Source of the DNA: JADLGL01 sp963823045
GTDB taxonomy: Bacteria > Pseudomonadota > Alphaproteobacteria > Rhizobiales > Kaistiaceae
Length of the DNA stretch: 64,000 bases
Direction: 5' to 3'
Assembly (NCBI GenBank): GCA_963823045.1
Contig: CAWGKA010000003.1
Coordinates: 124,001 to 188,000 of the forward strand
The stretch's first letter is position 1. The number at the start of each line of letters is the position of its first letter. Below are positions 27,201-34,639 of this stretch, in pieces. The notes beneath the pieces were generated by a model. The model worked only from the letters and a program-made list of their open reading frames with translations. It was not told where the DNA came from and ran no database searches. The translations under genes and the position numbers were made by a program.

Positions 27201-27253
27201 CCGTCTCATGCAGGCTACCCGCGGGCGCTTAAGCCGGTTTCCCGGCACCTGCA
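27201..27253 (-). ncRNA. Ribosomal protein L10 leader (cis-regulatory RNA core)
   Basis: On the coding strand the segment contains GCAGGTGCCGGG, then an AACCGGCTTAAG hairpin side, then CCGCGGGTAGCCTGCATGAGACGG. The outer GCAGG pairs with CCTGC and the internal elements match the kink-turn arrangement of L10 leaders. L10 with L7/L12 binds such leaders to repress translation of rplJ. The call rests on pattern resemblance and on its position 163 bases upstream of rplJ. Confidence 0.7.
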
Positions 27254-27304
27254 GTCTCGGACAGGACGGCCCCCGATCGGCGGCGCCGATCAAAGGCCAG
27301 TCCG

Positions 27305-27330
27305 CCGCCCAGCCGTTTCCGGCTGAGCGG
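27305..27330 (-). terminator. Hairpin downstream of rplA
   Basis: On the transcribed strand CCGCTCAGCCG pairs with CGGCTGGGCGG, including one U-G pair, and is capped by GAAA, a GNRA tetraloop. It begins 11 bp after the rplA stop. There is no T-run after it, so it may protect the rplKA transcript or terminate only partly. Confidence 0.45.
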
Positions 27331-27340
27331 CAAGCTCTTG

Positions 27341-28037
27341 TCAGGCGCCCAATACGGTCGCCGGGTCGACATGGATGCCAGGACCCATGGTCGACGAAAT
27401 CGCTACCCTCTTGACGAAGGTCCCCTTGGCCCCGGTGGGCTTTGCCTTCTGCCACTGCATCGGCGAAGGCACGGATGTTCTCCACCAGCGCGTCCTCGGT
27501 GAAGCTCACCTTGCCGACGCCGGCATGGATGATGCCGGCCTTCTCGACGCGGAACTCCACGGCGCCGCCCTTGGCGGCCTTGACCGCGGTGGCGACATCG
27601 GGCGTCACCGTGCCGACCTTCGGGTTCGGCATCAGGCCGCGTGGGCCGAGAACCTTACCGAGGCGGCCGACGAGCGGCATCATGTCGGGCGTCGCGATGC
27701 AGCGGTCGAAGTCGATCGTCCCCTTCTGCACGATCTCCACCAGATCCTCCGCGCCGACGATGTCGGCGCCGGCGGCCTTCGCCTCGTCCGCCTTGTCGCC
27801 CTTGGCGAAGACGGCGACGCGCACCGTGCGGCCCGAGCCGTTCGGCAGCTGGCAGACGCCGCGTACCATCTGGTCGGCGTGACGCGGGTCGACACCGAGG
27901 TTCATCGCCACTTCGACGGTCTCGTCGAACTTCGCGGTGGCACCCTTGCGGATCATCGCGATGGCTTCGTTCAGCGCGTAAAGCTTCACGCGATCAAGGC
28001 CTTCACGGGCCGTGCGTTGTTTCTTGCCAAGCGCCAT
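27341..28037 (-). CDS. rplA: 50S ribosomal protein L1 (one frame break)
   Basis: The protein starts MALGKKQRTAREGLDRVKLYAL and has LPNGSGRTVRVAVFAKG and GRLGKVLGPRGLMPNPKVGTV, the L1 signature. An extra base near 27449 breaks the frame; after removal it ends PTGAKGTFVKRVAISSTMGPG and HVDPATVLGA at 27341. The repaired length is 231 residues. L1 forms the mobile stalk at the E site and, in many bacteria, represses the rplK-rplA operon. It is 3 bp downstream of rplK. Confidence 0.94.
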
Positions 28038-28040
28038 CGT

Positions 28041-28469
28041 CTAGTCCACCACCTGCAGGCCCATGGAACGGGCCGAACCTTCGACAAGACGCGTTGCGGC
28101 GTCGACATCATGTGCGTTGAGATCGGCCATCTTGCTGGTTGCGATCTCACGCAGCTGGGCGCGCGTGACGCGACCGGCAACGTCCCGGCCGGGCGCGGAA
28201 CCGCCCTTCTTCAGGCCCGCCGCCTTCTTCAGATAATAAGACACCGGCGGCGCCTTCATCTGGAAGGTGAAGGACTTGTCCTGGTAGTAGGTGATGACCA
28301 CCGGGATGGGCGAGCCCTTCTCGAGTTCCTGCGTCTGCGCGTTGAACGCCTTGCAGAATTCCATGATGTTGATGCCACGCTGGCCGAGCGCCGGCCCAAT
28401 GGGCGGCGACGGATTGGCGGCTCCTGCGGGCACCTGAAGTTTCAGATAGCCCTGAATTTTCTTTGCCAT
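28041..28469 (-). CDS. rplK: 50S ribosomal protein L11
   Basis: This intact 142-residue protein starts MAKKIQGYLKLQVPAGAANPSPP and contains GPALGQRGINIMEFCKAFNA, diagnostic of L11, plus the C-terminal rRNA-binding domain. L11 belongs to the GTPase-associated centre and is needed for RelA activation. It is 101 bp after nusG and directly precedes rplA. Confidence 0.98.
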   Translation of the reverse strand: MAKKIQGYLKLQVPAGAANPSPPIGPALGQRGINIMEFCKAFNAQTQELEKGSPIPVVITYYQDKSFTFQMKAPPVSYYLKKAAGLKKGGSAPGRDVAGRVTRAQLREIATSKMADLNAHDVDAATRLVEGSARSMGLQVVD

Positions 28470-28570
28470 CTATCGTTCCTCAGCGCGCCGGATCATTCCG
28501 GCGATGTTCGGAATGGCGTGGTGCGGAACCGGCATTTGGCGATGCCGAGGCCTCCCACAACCGCTTGCGG

Positions 28571-29101
28571 TCAGAGCTTTTCGACCTGACCGTATTCGAG
28601 CTCGACCGGGGTAGCCCGGCCGAAGATCGACACGGCTACCTTGAGCCGCGCCCGCTCCTCGTCGATTTCCTCGACGAGACCGTTGAAGGATGCGAACGGC
28701 CCATCGGCCACGCGCACCTGTTCGCCAACGTCGAAGCTGATCGACGGCTTCGGACGCTCCACACCCTCCTGCACCTGCTGGAGGATGTGCTGGGCCTCGG
28801 AATCGGAGATCGGCACCGGGCGCGAATCGGCGCCAAGAAATCCGGTTACCTTCGGCGTGTTCTTGATGAGGTGATAAGCCTCATCGGTCATGTCCATCTT
28901 CACCAGCACATAGCCCGGGAAGAACTTGCGCTCGGCATCGACCTTGCGGCCGCGGCGCACCTCAACCACCTTCTCGGTCGGGACGAGGATCTCTTCGAAT
29001 AGATCACTGAGGCCCGTTGCCTGAGCCTTTTCGCGGATCGACTCGGCGACCTTCTTCTCGAAGTTCGAATAGGCGTGGACGATGTACCAGCGCTTGGCCA
29101 T
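28571..29101 (-). CDS. nusG: Transcription termination/antitermination protein NusG
   Basis: The intact 176-residue protein starts MAKRWYIVHAYSNFEKKVAESI, the NGN domain that binds the RNA polymerase clamp. The C-terminal KOW domain with GEQVRVADGPFASFNG and VSIFGRATPVELEYGQVEKL binds Rho or S10. It lies 19 bp after secE, the near-universal pairing. Confidence 0.98.
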   Translation of the reverse strand: MAKRWYIVHAYSNFEKKVAESIREKAQATGLSDLFEEILVPTEKVVEVRRGRKVDAERKFFPGYVLVKMDMTDEAYHLIKNTPKVTGFLGADSRPVPISDSEAQHILQQVQEGVERPKPSISFDVGEQVRVADGPFASFNGLVEEIDEERARLKVAVSIFGRATPVELEYGQVEKL

Positions 29102-29120
29102 GCTTTCTTAGTGGCTCCGG

Positions 29121-29321
29121 TCAGACGTTGATGCCGAGCAGCGTGCGAACGACCCAGCCGAGCAAGGCATCGACGCCCAGGAAGAAGACAGAGGCGACCG
29201 CGGCGAAGACAAAGACCATGATCGTCGAGATGACGGTCTCACGGCGGGTCGGCCAGACAACTTTGGAGGCCTCCGCCCGCACTTGCTGCAGGAAGGTAAA
29301 AGGGTTGGTTCTCGTGGCCAT
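29121..29321 (-). CDS. secE: Preprotein translocase subunit SecE
   Basis: This 66-residue protein has the conserved amphipathic part VRAEASKVVWPTRRET followed by one transmembrane helix near residues 32-55. It is the short, single-helix form of SecE and clamps the two halves of SecY. It lies next to nusG as usual. Confidence 0.97.
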   Translation of the reverse strand: MATRTNPFTFLQQVRAEASKVVWPTRRETVISTIMVFVFAAVASVFFLGVDALLGWVVRTLLGINV

Positions 29322-29502
29322 TTCGCGCGCTCAAGCCATGAAGGCGCGGGAACACGAGCGGTCCACGCGCCTTGCCGGAACGTGTACATAAGGCGCTGCA
29401 GCCATGGACTCAAGCCCCCTGCCCCAACTTTTCAAGGCAAACCGCCAATCGAAACGACCACCGGGGCGGTTCAAGCGGCGCGTTGGTTCGTCCCCAATCG
29501 AG

Positions 29503-29526
29503 AAGGGCCCGCCGAAGCGGGCCCTT
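29503..29526 (-). terminator. Rho-independent-like terminator of the 29560-30483 gene
   Basis: The arms AAGGGCCCGC and GCGGGCCCTT form a perfect 10-bp stem, capped on the transcribed strand by TTCG, one of the most stable RNA tetraloops. It lies 34 bp after the stop codon of the beta-barrel gene. The stem itself ends in two T residues, but no long T-run follows. Confidence 0.7.
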
Positions 29527-29559
29527 TGAGTAGGGCGGCGGGTTTGCGCCAGCGACGCC

Positions 29560-30483
29560 CTAGCCGCTTGGCAACTCGTTGTCGAACATGCACATCGCCG
29601 GCGTTCCGTCGACGCCATAGTAGCAGTTGTAGTCGGCCAGGCCGGTCGTGGCGTCACGGGCCTGCAGGCTCGGATTGTTGACGTTGAGGCCGATGCCGAC
29701 GCGCAGGACATTGTCCGTGAACAGGTAGTTGGTCGCGGAGAGCGTCCTCGAGCCCTGATACGCCGCGAGGAAGTAGATCGGCATACCGTTGGGCTGGAAC
29801 TCGGTCCGTGCACCCCACGTGATCATGGTGCCGGCTGGCAGACCGAACTCGTTCTGGATCGCGCCTCCGATGTTGGCGGAGATCAGGAAGTTCGGCTGAA
29901 CATAGAACGTGCTCACAAGGCGGGCATAGAAGTTACGAACCGGCGCGTCCTGCCAGAAGAACCGCGCGGGTTCCGGCCAGACGGCGAAGGTTGTGCCCAT
30001 CTGCCCATAGATCCGGAGGTTCCCCGTGGTGAACGCCGCCTCCACGGCAAGAGTGCCGTACGTCGTGTCGTCGCCGGTGAAGAACAGGTCATTCTCCCGC
30101 AAACCGAGCGAGGCCAGGCCGCCGATGAGAAAGTTGCCCGAGTGATAGGTGAAATGCTTGGCGATGCCTGCGCGCGTCGTATTCCAAGTGCAGTCGGGGC
30201 ACTCGCTGCCCGGGAAGGTGGTCTGTCCGCCCCAATGCTCAGCCCAAATGTCGAGCTGCACCGACAGTGCGGGATTGATCGCCCAGGCGGCGCGGGCAAG
30301 GCCGCCACCGCCGGCGCCACCATTGTGGCACCCTTGGCAGTCCGGATCATCGGTGTTGCCCAGCATGTGGCCGCCGATGCCGGCCCAGACCTGCACGTCG
30401 CCGGTGACGTTCATCTGCGCCGAAGCATTCGACGCAACAGCGGCGCCAGCGAAACCGAGCAAAATAGCCAATATCTTCTTCAT
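29560..30483 (-). CDS. Putative outer-membrane beta-barrel protein with a CxxCH motif
   Basis: The chosen ATG gives 307 residues with a clear signal peptide (MKKILAILLGF..., cleavage after SNASA). The mature part is rich in alternating polar and hydrophobic strands and aromatic girdle residues, like a porin-type barrel. A CQGCH sequence near residue 52 matches the heme c attachment motif, and CPDC lies near residue 95; two more cysteines lie near the C-terminus. I do not recognise the family. It stands between tRNA-Trp and secE, where most relatives have nothing, and has its own terminator. The heme idea is weak: a single CxxCH can also be a disulfide loop. Confidence 0.65.
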   Translation of the reverse strand: MKKILAILLGFAGAAVASNASAQMNVTGDVQVWAGIGGHMLGNTDDPDCQGCHNGGAGGGGLARAAWAINPALSVQLDIWAEHWGGQTTFPGSECPDCTWNTTRAGIAKHFTYHSGNFLIGGLASLGLRENDLFFTGDDTTYGTLAVEAAFTTGNLRIYGQMGTTFAVWPEPARFFWQDAPVRNFYARLVSTFYVQPNFLISANIGGAIQNEFGLPAGTMITWGARTEFQPNGMPIYFLAAYQGSRTLSATNYLFTDNVLRVGIGLNVNNPSLQARDATTGLADYNCYYGVDGTPAMCMFDNELPSG

Positions 30484-31076
30484 GAAGGCCCCCGTAGCCG
30501 AGTCGCTCATAACTCGGCGTTCTGATTTTTCTATTTTTCGGCAGCCGCTTTGGCAACTGGTCGCAGGGGAATGGAAGGCGTGTGTGCCCAAGGCAGCTTC
30601 GCCGACAGTGCTACAGCGGACGCCGCGGCTGGCGAGCGCCTGCTCATGATCGATCCGACGGTCTTCACGTCGGCGATGCGCGGGTGGAGAAACCAATTCA
30701 GTCTCAAGACGGCGAGCCCGGTTATCGGCTTTAGCGGCGCGGAGTTGAGCGAGGTTGGGGTGCCGACCGCATCGCCGGCAGCGAATTGTTCGAACACAGC
30801 CCGACACGGATCGAAGAATCGAACGGGAGGCGCGTCGACTATCGCAGCGACATCTCGCAGGCCGCGCCATCTTCGGCGCCTTCCTCGCGACACTGCCGGA
30901 AGGCAACGCCCCGGGACGGCTCGCCTCCCTCCGTCAGCTGCTGGGTCGCGGTCGCAGGGCCGGCTGACCCGGCGATTGGCAACGAGCGGGGGCGAAACCG
31001 AAGCCGGAATCTCAAACGCCATGTTCCGTCGGACACATTGGCCGAGCCGGCGTTAAAGAGATCGATGGTCGAGGAA
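30484..31076. other. Gap between the beta-barrel gene and tRNA-Trp
   Basis: About 590 bp without a convincing gene. Open frames exist on both strands, as expected at this GC content, but their translations are arginine-, alanine- and proline-rich and show no family resemblance. A promoter for the barrel gene should lie at its left end. The region could also hold decayed coding sequence that I cannot recognise. Confidence 0.5.
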
Positions 31077-31152
31077 TGGCAGGGGCGGAGGGACTCGAAC
31101 CCCCGGCCACCGGTTTTGGAGACCGGTGCTCTACCAACTGAGCTACACCCCT
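31077..31152 (-). tRNA. tRNA-Trp (anticodon CCA)
   Basis: Read on the minus strand the 76-base sequence starts AGGGGTGTAGCTCAGTTGG, has the anticodon loop CTCCAAA with CCA, the T-arm GGGTTCGAGTCCC and an encoded 3-prime CCA. The acceptor stem pairs with one G-U. tRNA-Trp upstream of secE-nusG is a common proteobacterial arrangement. Confidence 0.97.
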
Positions 31153-31216
31153 ATGGCGCGACCAAGGGCCAGCGCCGCGGCAACAGATAGCGGGTCATTG
31201 TGCGGGTGCAAAGAGG

Positions 31217-31555
31217 CTAGCCGGCAGATGTGTTCTTGCCGCGGGCCTTTGTGTCCTTCCTGACGCCGGAGGCGATGAAATAGATGATGGCGCCATAGCC
31301 GATTGAAAGGACGCCGATCGCCCAGATTCCCACCGCGGCGCCATCGCTTGTCGTTTCGCGGATCCAGCGCGTAATCAGCCCATCGCGGCTAGGGTCGTCC
31401 AACGTTCCGCCTGCGGCGCCGAGGAACACCATGGCGGCGGCAACGACGATCGCCGCCAGGCCGCGCGCCCAGTAGATTTTGCCGCGATTGCCGAAATAGC
31501 CGATCGCCGTGACGATCAAGGTCACTGCCAGGGGGATGAACAGAGGAACGTTCAT
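31217..31555 (-). CDS. Small hypothetical membrane protein
   Basis: The 112-residue protein starts MNVPLFIPLAVTLIVTAIGYFG and has three predicted membrane segments near residues 4-21, 32-50 and 76-96, with a short basic C-terminus rich in Lys and Arg. No catalytic motif or known family is apparent. It lies alone between tRNA-Trp and the tRNA-Gly/tRNA-Tyr pair. Confidence 0.6.
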   Translation of the reverse strand: MNVPLFIPLAVTLIVTAIGYFGNRGKIYWARGLAAIVVAAAMVFLGAAGGTLDDPSRDGLITRWIRETTSDGAAVGIWAIGVLSIGYGAIIYFIASGVRKDTKARGKNTSAG

Positions 31556-31594
31556 CGTTGCCCTCCCCTACTCCTACGTGTTCGCACTTTAGTT

Positions 31595-31624
31595 CCCGCC
31601 CCCGCAGCGCTGCCCGGGGGCGGG
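31595..31624 (-). terminator. Strong hairpin after the outer-membrane protein remnant
   Basis: The arms CCCGCCCCCG and CGGGGGCGGG are perfectly complementary over 10 bp; the 10-base loop contains the palindrome CAGCGCTG. It begins 13 bp after the stop codon of the remnant at 31638, the right place and orientation for that gene's terminator, although no T-run is present. Confidence 0.5.
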
Positions 31625-31637
31625 TTACTTTGATGCG

Positions 31638-31781
31638 CTAGCCGCCGAAGCGCCAGGTCAAACCGGCGCGGATCGTCTGCTCGTAGCCCGAGCTGTGGAC
31701 ACTGGCGCCAATTACGTCGTCACCCGTGCGGCGATGGCACAGATCAACGAGGCCAGAAAGCGAACATGATCTGCAAAACCG
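31638..31781 (-). pseudogene. 3-prime remnant of an outer-membrane beta-barrel gene
   Basis: Read on the minus strand, the frame that ends at 31638 gives GDDVIGASVHSSGYEQTIRAG followed by LTWRFGG, which has the alternating pattern and terminal aromatic of the last strand of an outer-membrane protein. No start codon or upstream barrel is present; further upstream the sequence loses similarity before tRNA-Gly. The stop is followed by a strong hairpin. I read this as the tail of a gene whose front has been deleted, though one of the frame errors common in this window could also hide more of it. Confidence 0.45.
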
Positions 31782-31817
31782 AATGCAAAACGCGCGCCCC
31801 GATCGGGGCTAAGTCAT

Positions 31818-31891
31818 TGGAGCGGGTGAAGGGAATCGAACCCTCGTCATCAGCTTGGAAGGCTGTTGCTCTACCATTGAGCTACACCCGC
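31818..31891 (-). tRNA. tRNA-Gly (anticodon TCC)
   Basis: The 74-base minus-strand sequence starts GCGGGTGTAGCTCAATGG, has anticodon TCC in the loop CTTCCAA, T-arm GGGTTCGATTCCC and an encoded CCA end. The acceptor stem GCGGGTG pairs with CACCCGC. It lies 15 bp from tRNA-Tyr and is probably cotranscribed with it. Confidence 0.97.
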
Positions 31892-31906
31892 CGATGTCCG
31901 ACGGCA

Positions 31907-31992
31907 TGGTGGGGGAGGTAGGACTCGAACCTACGAAGGCGTTCGCCAGCGGATTTACAGTCCGCCCCCTTTGCCACTCGGGACACTCCCCC
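31907..31992 (-). tRNA. tRNA-Tyr (anticodon GTA)
   Basis: This 86-base tRNA has acceptor stem GGGGGAG paired with CTCCCCC, anticodon loop CTGTAAA with GTA, a long variable arm as expected for class II tRNAs, T-arm AGGTTCGAGTCCT and an encoded CCA. Confidence 0.97.
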
Positions 31993-32152
31993 ATCGGTCT
32001 CTGCCGGGACAGAGCGTCAGGTCGGCGAAACTATGAAAACGTCCGCCGGACGGCGCTTCGCTTGGCCCGTCTTATGGCTATGCGCTCCTGCGCTGTCAAC
32101 GCGCAACGGACAGCGATTGCCGGCCCGAAGCCGCGCTCCTATAAGCCGGCCG

Positions 32153-32941
32153 ATGGCACGATCCCCACAATCGCAAAGACCGCGGCACGCCAAGGGCGGA
32201 CGCCGCTTTCCGCCACGCTCAAAGACGGAGCGGCAGGCAGACCGGCTATGGATCTATGGCGTCCATCCGGTCGCGGCGGCGCTGGCCAATCCGCGACGCG
32301 AAATCCTGCGCATTCTCGCCACCGACAATGGACGGCGAAGGCTGGAGGGCGTCGAACGGTTCAAGGTGGAGCCGACGACGCCGCGGGACTTGTCGCGGCT
32401 TCTCGGACCCGAAGCGGTGCATCAGGGTGTCGCGGCCGAGGTGGCCCCCCTTCCCGCCCTTTCGCTGGAGGCGCTGCCGGAAGAGGCCCGGCTGCTCCTT
32501 TTCCTCGATCAGGTCACGGATCCGCATAATGTCGGCGCAATCCTGCGCTCCGCCGCGGCGATGGCGGCCGACGCCGTCGTTGTCACCAGCCGTTATTCGC
32601 CGACGGAGACCGGGGTGCTCGCCAAGGCGGCATCGGGCGCGCTCGACGTGATGCCGCTGATCAGCGTCTCAAACCTCTCGCGGGCGCTGGAAGAGGTCGG
32701 CGACCTAGGCTTCTTCCGCGTCGGCCTCGATTCCTCGGGCGACGCTGTTCTGGAAGACGTGGTGGCGCAGCAGAAGCTGGCGCTGGTGCTGGGCGCCGAG
32801 GGCAAGGGCCTGCGCCAGAAGACGCGCGAGACCTGCGACCGCGTCGCCCGGCTCGATCTCCCCGGCGACATTCGCAGCCTCAACGTCTCCAACGCCGCGG
32901 CGCTATCGCTCTATCTCGCCCGTCGTGCTCTTCTGCCTTGA
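32153..32941 (+). CDS. rlmB: 23S rRNA 2'-O-ribose methyltransferase, RlmB/TrmH family
   Basis: From the ATG at 32153 the protein has 262 residues. A basic N-terminal tail leads into the SpoU substrate-binding domain (WIYGVHPVAAAL near residue 33) and the knotted SPOUT domain with LFLDQVTDPHNVGAILRSA, LVLGAEGKGLR and LNVSNAAALSLYLARRAL, the three SAM-binding motifs. It most likely methylates G2251 of 23S rRNA. It lies divergent from tRNA-Tyr and 37 bp before tRNA-Thr. The alternative is another SpoU-family methylase with a tRNA substrate. Confidence 0.9.
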   Translation: MARSPQSQRPRHAKGGRRFPPRSKTERQADRLWIYGVHPVAAALANPRREILRILATDNGRRRLEGVERFKVEPTTPRDLSRLLGPEAVHQGVAAEVAPLPALSLEALPEEARLLLFLDQVTDPHNVGAILRSAAAMAADAVVVTSRYSPTETGVLAKAASGALDVMPLISVSNLSRALEEVGDLGFFRVGLDSSGDAVLEDVVAQQKLALVLGAEGKGLRQKTRETCDRVARLDLPGDIRSLNVSNAAALSLYLARRALLP

Positions 32942-32978
32942 CCGGAATCGAGGCGGGGGCTAGCCCCACCGAGATGGC

Positions 32979-33054
32979 GCCGGCATAGCTCAGTTGGTAG
33001 AGCAACCGCCTTGTAAGCGGTAGGTCGCGGGTTCGACTCCTGCTGCCGGCACCA
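32979..33054 (+). tRNA. tRNA-Thr (anticodon TGT)
   Basis: The 76-base plus-strand sequence starts GCCGGCATAGCTCAGTTGG, has the anticodon loop CTTGTAA with TGT, T-arm GGGTTCGACTCCT and an encoded CCA end. The seven-base acceptor stem GCCGGCA pairs with TGCCGGC. It follows rlmB closely. Confidence 0.97.
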
Positions 33055-33193
33055 ACGTTCGCTGCCTGGATCTGGCGGCGGCGCATTCGCGCGAGGGGCG
33101 ATACACCTCAATATATCCAACTCTGTCGACGCCAGGCGACATCCTCGCCGAGTTGGGCCGATGGCAGCGATCCCTAGGTCCCAAACGAAGAAA

Positions 33194-33219
33194 GGCCCCG
33201 CAGTCTGCACTGCGAGGCC
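33194..33219 (-). terminator. Rho-independent terminator of the Omp25-like gene
   Basis: The arms GGCCCCGCAGT and ACTGCGAGGCC pair over 11 positions with one mismatch and a four-base loop. On the minus strand the stem is followed by CTTTCTTCG, giving a T-rich tail. It lies 48 bp after the stop of the 33267-33842 gene. Confidence 0.8.
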
Positions 33220-33266
33220 CTTCCAATCGATTCTGAATGCAGGGCTTGTCAGCCGTGCGTCAGTGG

Positions 33267-33842
33267 CTATCGGCCGAGATAGTAGCTGAAGCCGATGCCG
33301 AAGTTGTGCGACCAGCCCGGGCCGAGGCTCGGGGCGACCTGCAGGCGATAATCGGCGCGGACCGACAGCGTATTGGTCAGCATCGCTTCGACGCCCGCAC
33401 CAACGGTCCAATACGGCGTCGTCGTGCCGTTGAACATCGCACCACCACCGGCAACGCCGTAGAGCAAGGTGCGGCCCATGGCGACACCGGCACGGGCCAC
33501 GACGCCAGCGTCGGTGACGTTGGGCAGCACGAACGGCCCGGTCGTGTTGACGCTGTATTCGAGGGCGCCTTCGACACCGACCACGAAGCTACCGGCCTGG
33601 TAGTTGTAGCCAGCGCGTACGCCGCCGCCGACGAACGTCCACCAAGTCGGCGGCGTGATGGTAACGAACTGGCCTTCGAAATAGGCGCCGAGATAGAGGC
33701 CGGTCCAGCTGAACGCTGGGGCGGGCGCGGGAGCCGTGACAACCGGCGGCGCCATCGGCGGCAGGTCGGCAGCGCTGGCGGGCGCCGCGAATGCTCCGAT
33801 CGCGACAGCGACGGCACCGGCAGCGGCAAACTTCTTCATCAT
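33267..33842 (-). CDS. Omp25/31-like outer-membrane beta-barrel protein
   Basis: From the ATG at 33840-33842 (GGGGAG eight bases upstream) the protein has 191 residues: a signal peptide ending APASA, a Pro/Ala-rich linker, then FSWTGLYLGAYFEGQF, the entry motif of the rhizobial Omp25/31 and OmpA-like barrel family, and the end NFGIGFSYYLGR. The mature part should form an eight-stranded barrel in the outer membrane. Family members are abundant structural or immunoreactive porin-like proteins. It is monocistronic with its own terminator. Confidence 0.88.
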   Translation of the reverse strand: MMKKFAAAGAVAVAIGAFAAPASAADLPPMAPPVVTAPAPAPAFSWTGLYLGAYFEGQFVTITPPTWWTFVGGGVRAGYNYQAGSFVVGVEGALEYSVNTTGPFVLPNVTDAGVVARAGVAMGRTLLYGVAGGGAMFNGTTTPYWTVGAGVEAMLTNTLSVRADYRLQVAPSLGPGWSHNFGIGFSYYLGR

Positions 33843-33935
33843 ATTCAACACTCCCCTCGGGTTTGGCGGTTGACGCTTCTCCTAGCGCAGTTCGCCGCCC
33901 ACTTGCAGGCCTACAAAAATTGGTGAGGTGCTTTT

Positions 33936-33969
33936 GGGGTGGTTGTTGCTGAGAAGCAACAACCACCCC
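33936..33969. repeat. Perfect 15-bp inverted repeat with GAGA loop
   Basis: GGGGTGGTTGTTGCT at 33936-33950 is followed by GAGA and then its exact reverse complement at 33955-33969. Read on the plus strand the loop is a GNRA tetraloop. It lies between the Omp25-like gene and the 33999-34406 gene, both on the minus strand, 29 bp after the stop of the latter. There is no T-run on the minus strand directly after it. It may be a terminator, a transcript stabiliser or one copy of a dispersed repeat; no second copy was noticed here. Confidence 0.85.
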
Positions 33970-33998
33970 TCGCGGGAATTTGGCCAAGGCAACCCAAT

Positions 33999-34406
33999 TT
34001 ACCAAGAAAGTTGCGGTTTTTGATCTGCGCCGTCGGCGACGACCCCCGTGGGGATATCGCCGGCGTCCCGAGCCGTGATGGCCACTTCCCGGGCGATCGT
34101 CCTGACCGCCTTGCTCGGAGGATCCCCCGCGAGGTCCGCAAGCCAGTCGGTCTTGCCCGAATCGACGAATCCCTTCGGCTCCATGATTTCGACGACGAAG
34201 CGCCGTATTGCGGTGACGAGGAAGTCCGTCCAGGCCGGGTCCGGCTTGGCAATCGAGCGATCGAGCGCGAGGAGCGTCTCGGCCTCTTCGCGCGAGGCGA
34301 TGCCGCTGGCCAGCACATTGCGCTGCAGCCTACGGACATCGCCGAAGCGGATGCGTTTGTCGCGAAGGACGGTCTGAACGAAGGATTCGAGCGTCGAAGT
34401 CTCCAT
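33999..34406 (-). CDS. Conserved hypothetical protein
   Basis: The 135-residue protein starts METSTLESFVQTVLRDKRIRFGDVRRL and contains LLALDRSIAKPDPAWTDFLVTAIRRFVVE. It has no signal peptide or membrane segment and looks helical and soluble. Proteins of this type, with a paired ALDR...DPAW segment, occur in Hyphomicrobiales without known function. The last ten residues are polar and could be altered by a frame error, but the frame reads well to LSW. Confidence 0.65.
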   Translation of the reverse strand: METSTLESFVQTVLRDKRIRFGDVRRLQRNVLASGIASREEAETLLALDRSIAKPDPAWTDFLVTAIRRFVVEIMEPKGFVDSGKTDWLADLAGDPPSKAVRTIAREVAITARDAGDIPTGVVADGADQKPQLSW

Positions 34407-34639
34407 CGGGCATGCCTCCTCATTGGCGGGAAATGGCCGCGTTGGAACCTACGCGGAGACGCCTTCTCGCGGCCGCCGCGCCCTGCGATGTCTGCTTTTG
34501 GAGTACCGCCGGAAGGTCTCACGCACGCGCCGGAGCGTCAACGTGAACAGCGCGCGAACCGCGCCGCGGCGCAACCTAAGACGCTGCGAAAACTGAAACT
34601 TTCGGCGCCCTCATATCTGAGCCTTGTGGTTACCGCCAG

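Larger units (their letters stand above)
27039..27340. other. Intergenic region between rplA and rplJ
   Basis: This 302-bp interval contains no protein gene. In the direction of transcription it holds a hairpin just after rplA, the conserved L10 leader core, and then about 150 bases before rplJ that include two further short GC-rich inverted repeats. The layout fits a promoter plus autoregulated leader for rplJ-rplL-rpoB-rpoC. Confidence 0.55.

Noticed and set aside
30550..31056. A 168-codon open frame on the plus strand left of tRNA-Trp
   Set aside because: Composition is that of random high-GC sequence, with no family resemblance and no ribosome site; a competing frame of similar length runs beside it.
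31638..31781. A selenocysteine or readthrough explanation for the short outer-membrane fragment
   Set aside because: No SECIS-like element or in-frame continuation past the stop was seen; a truncated remnant is simpler.
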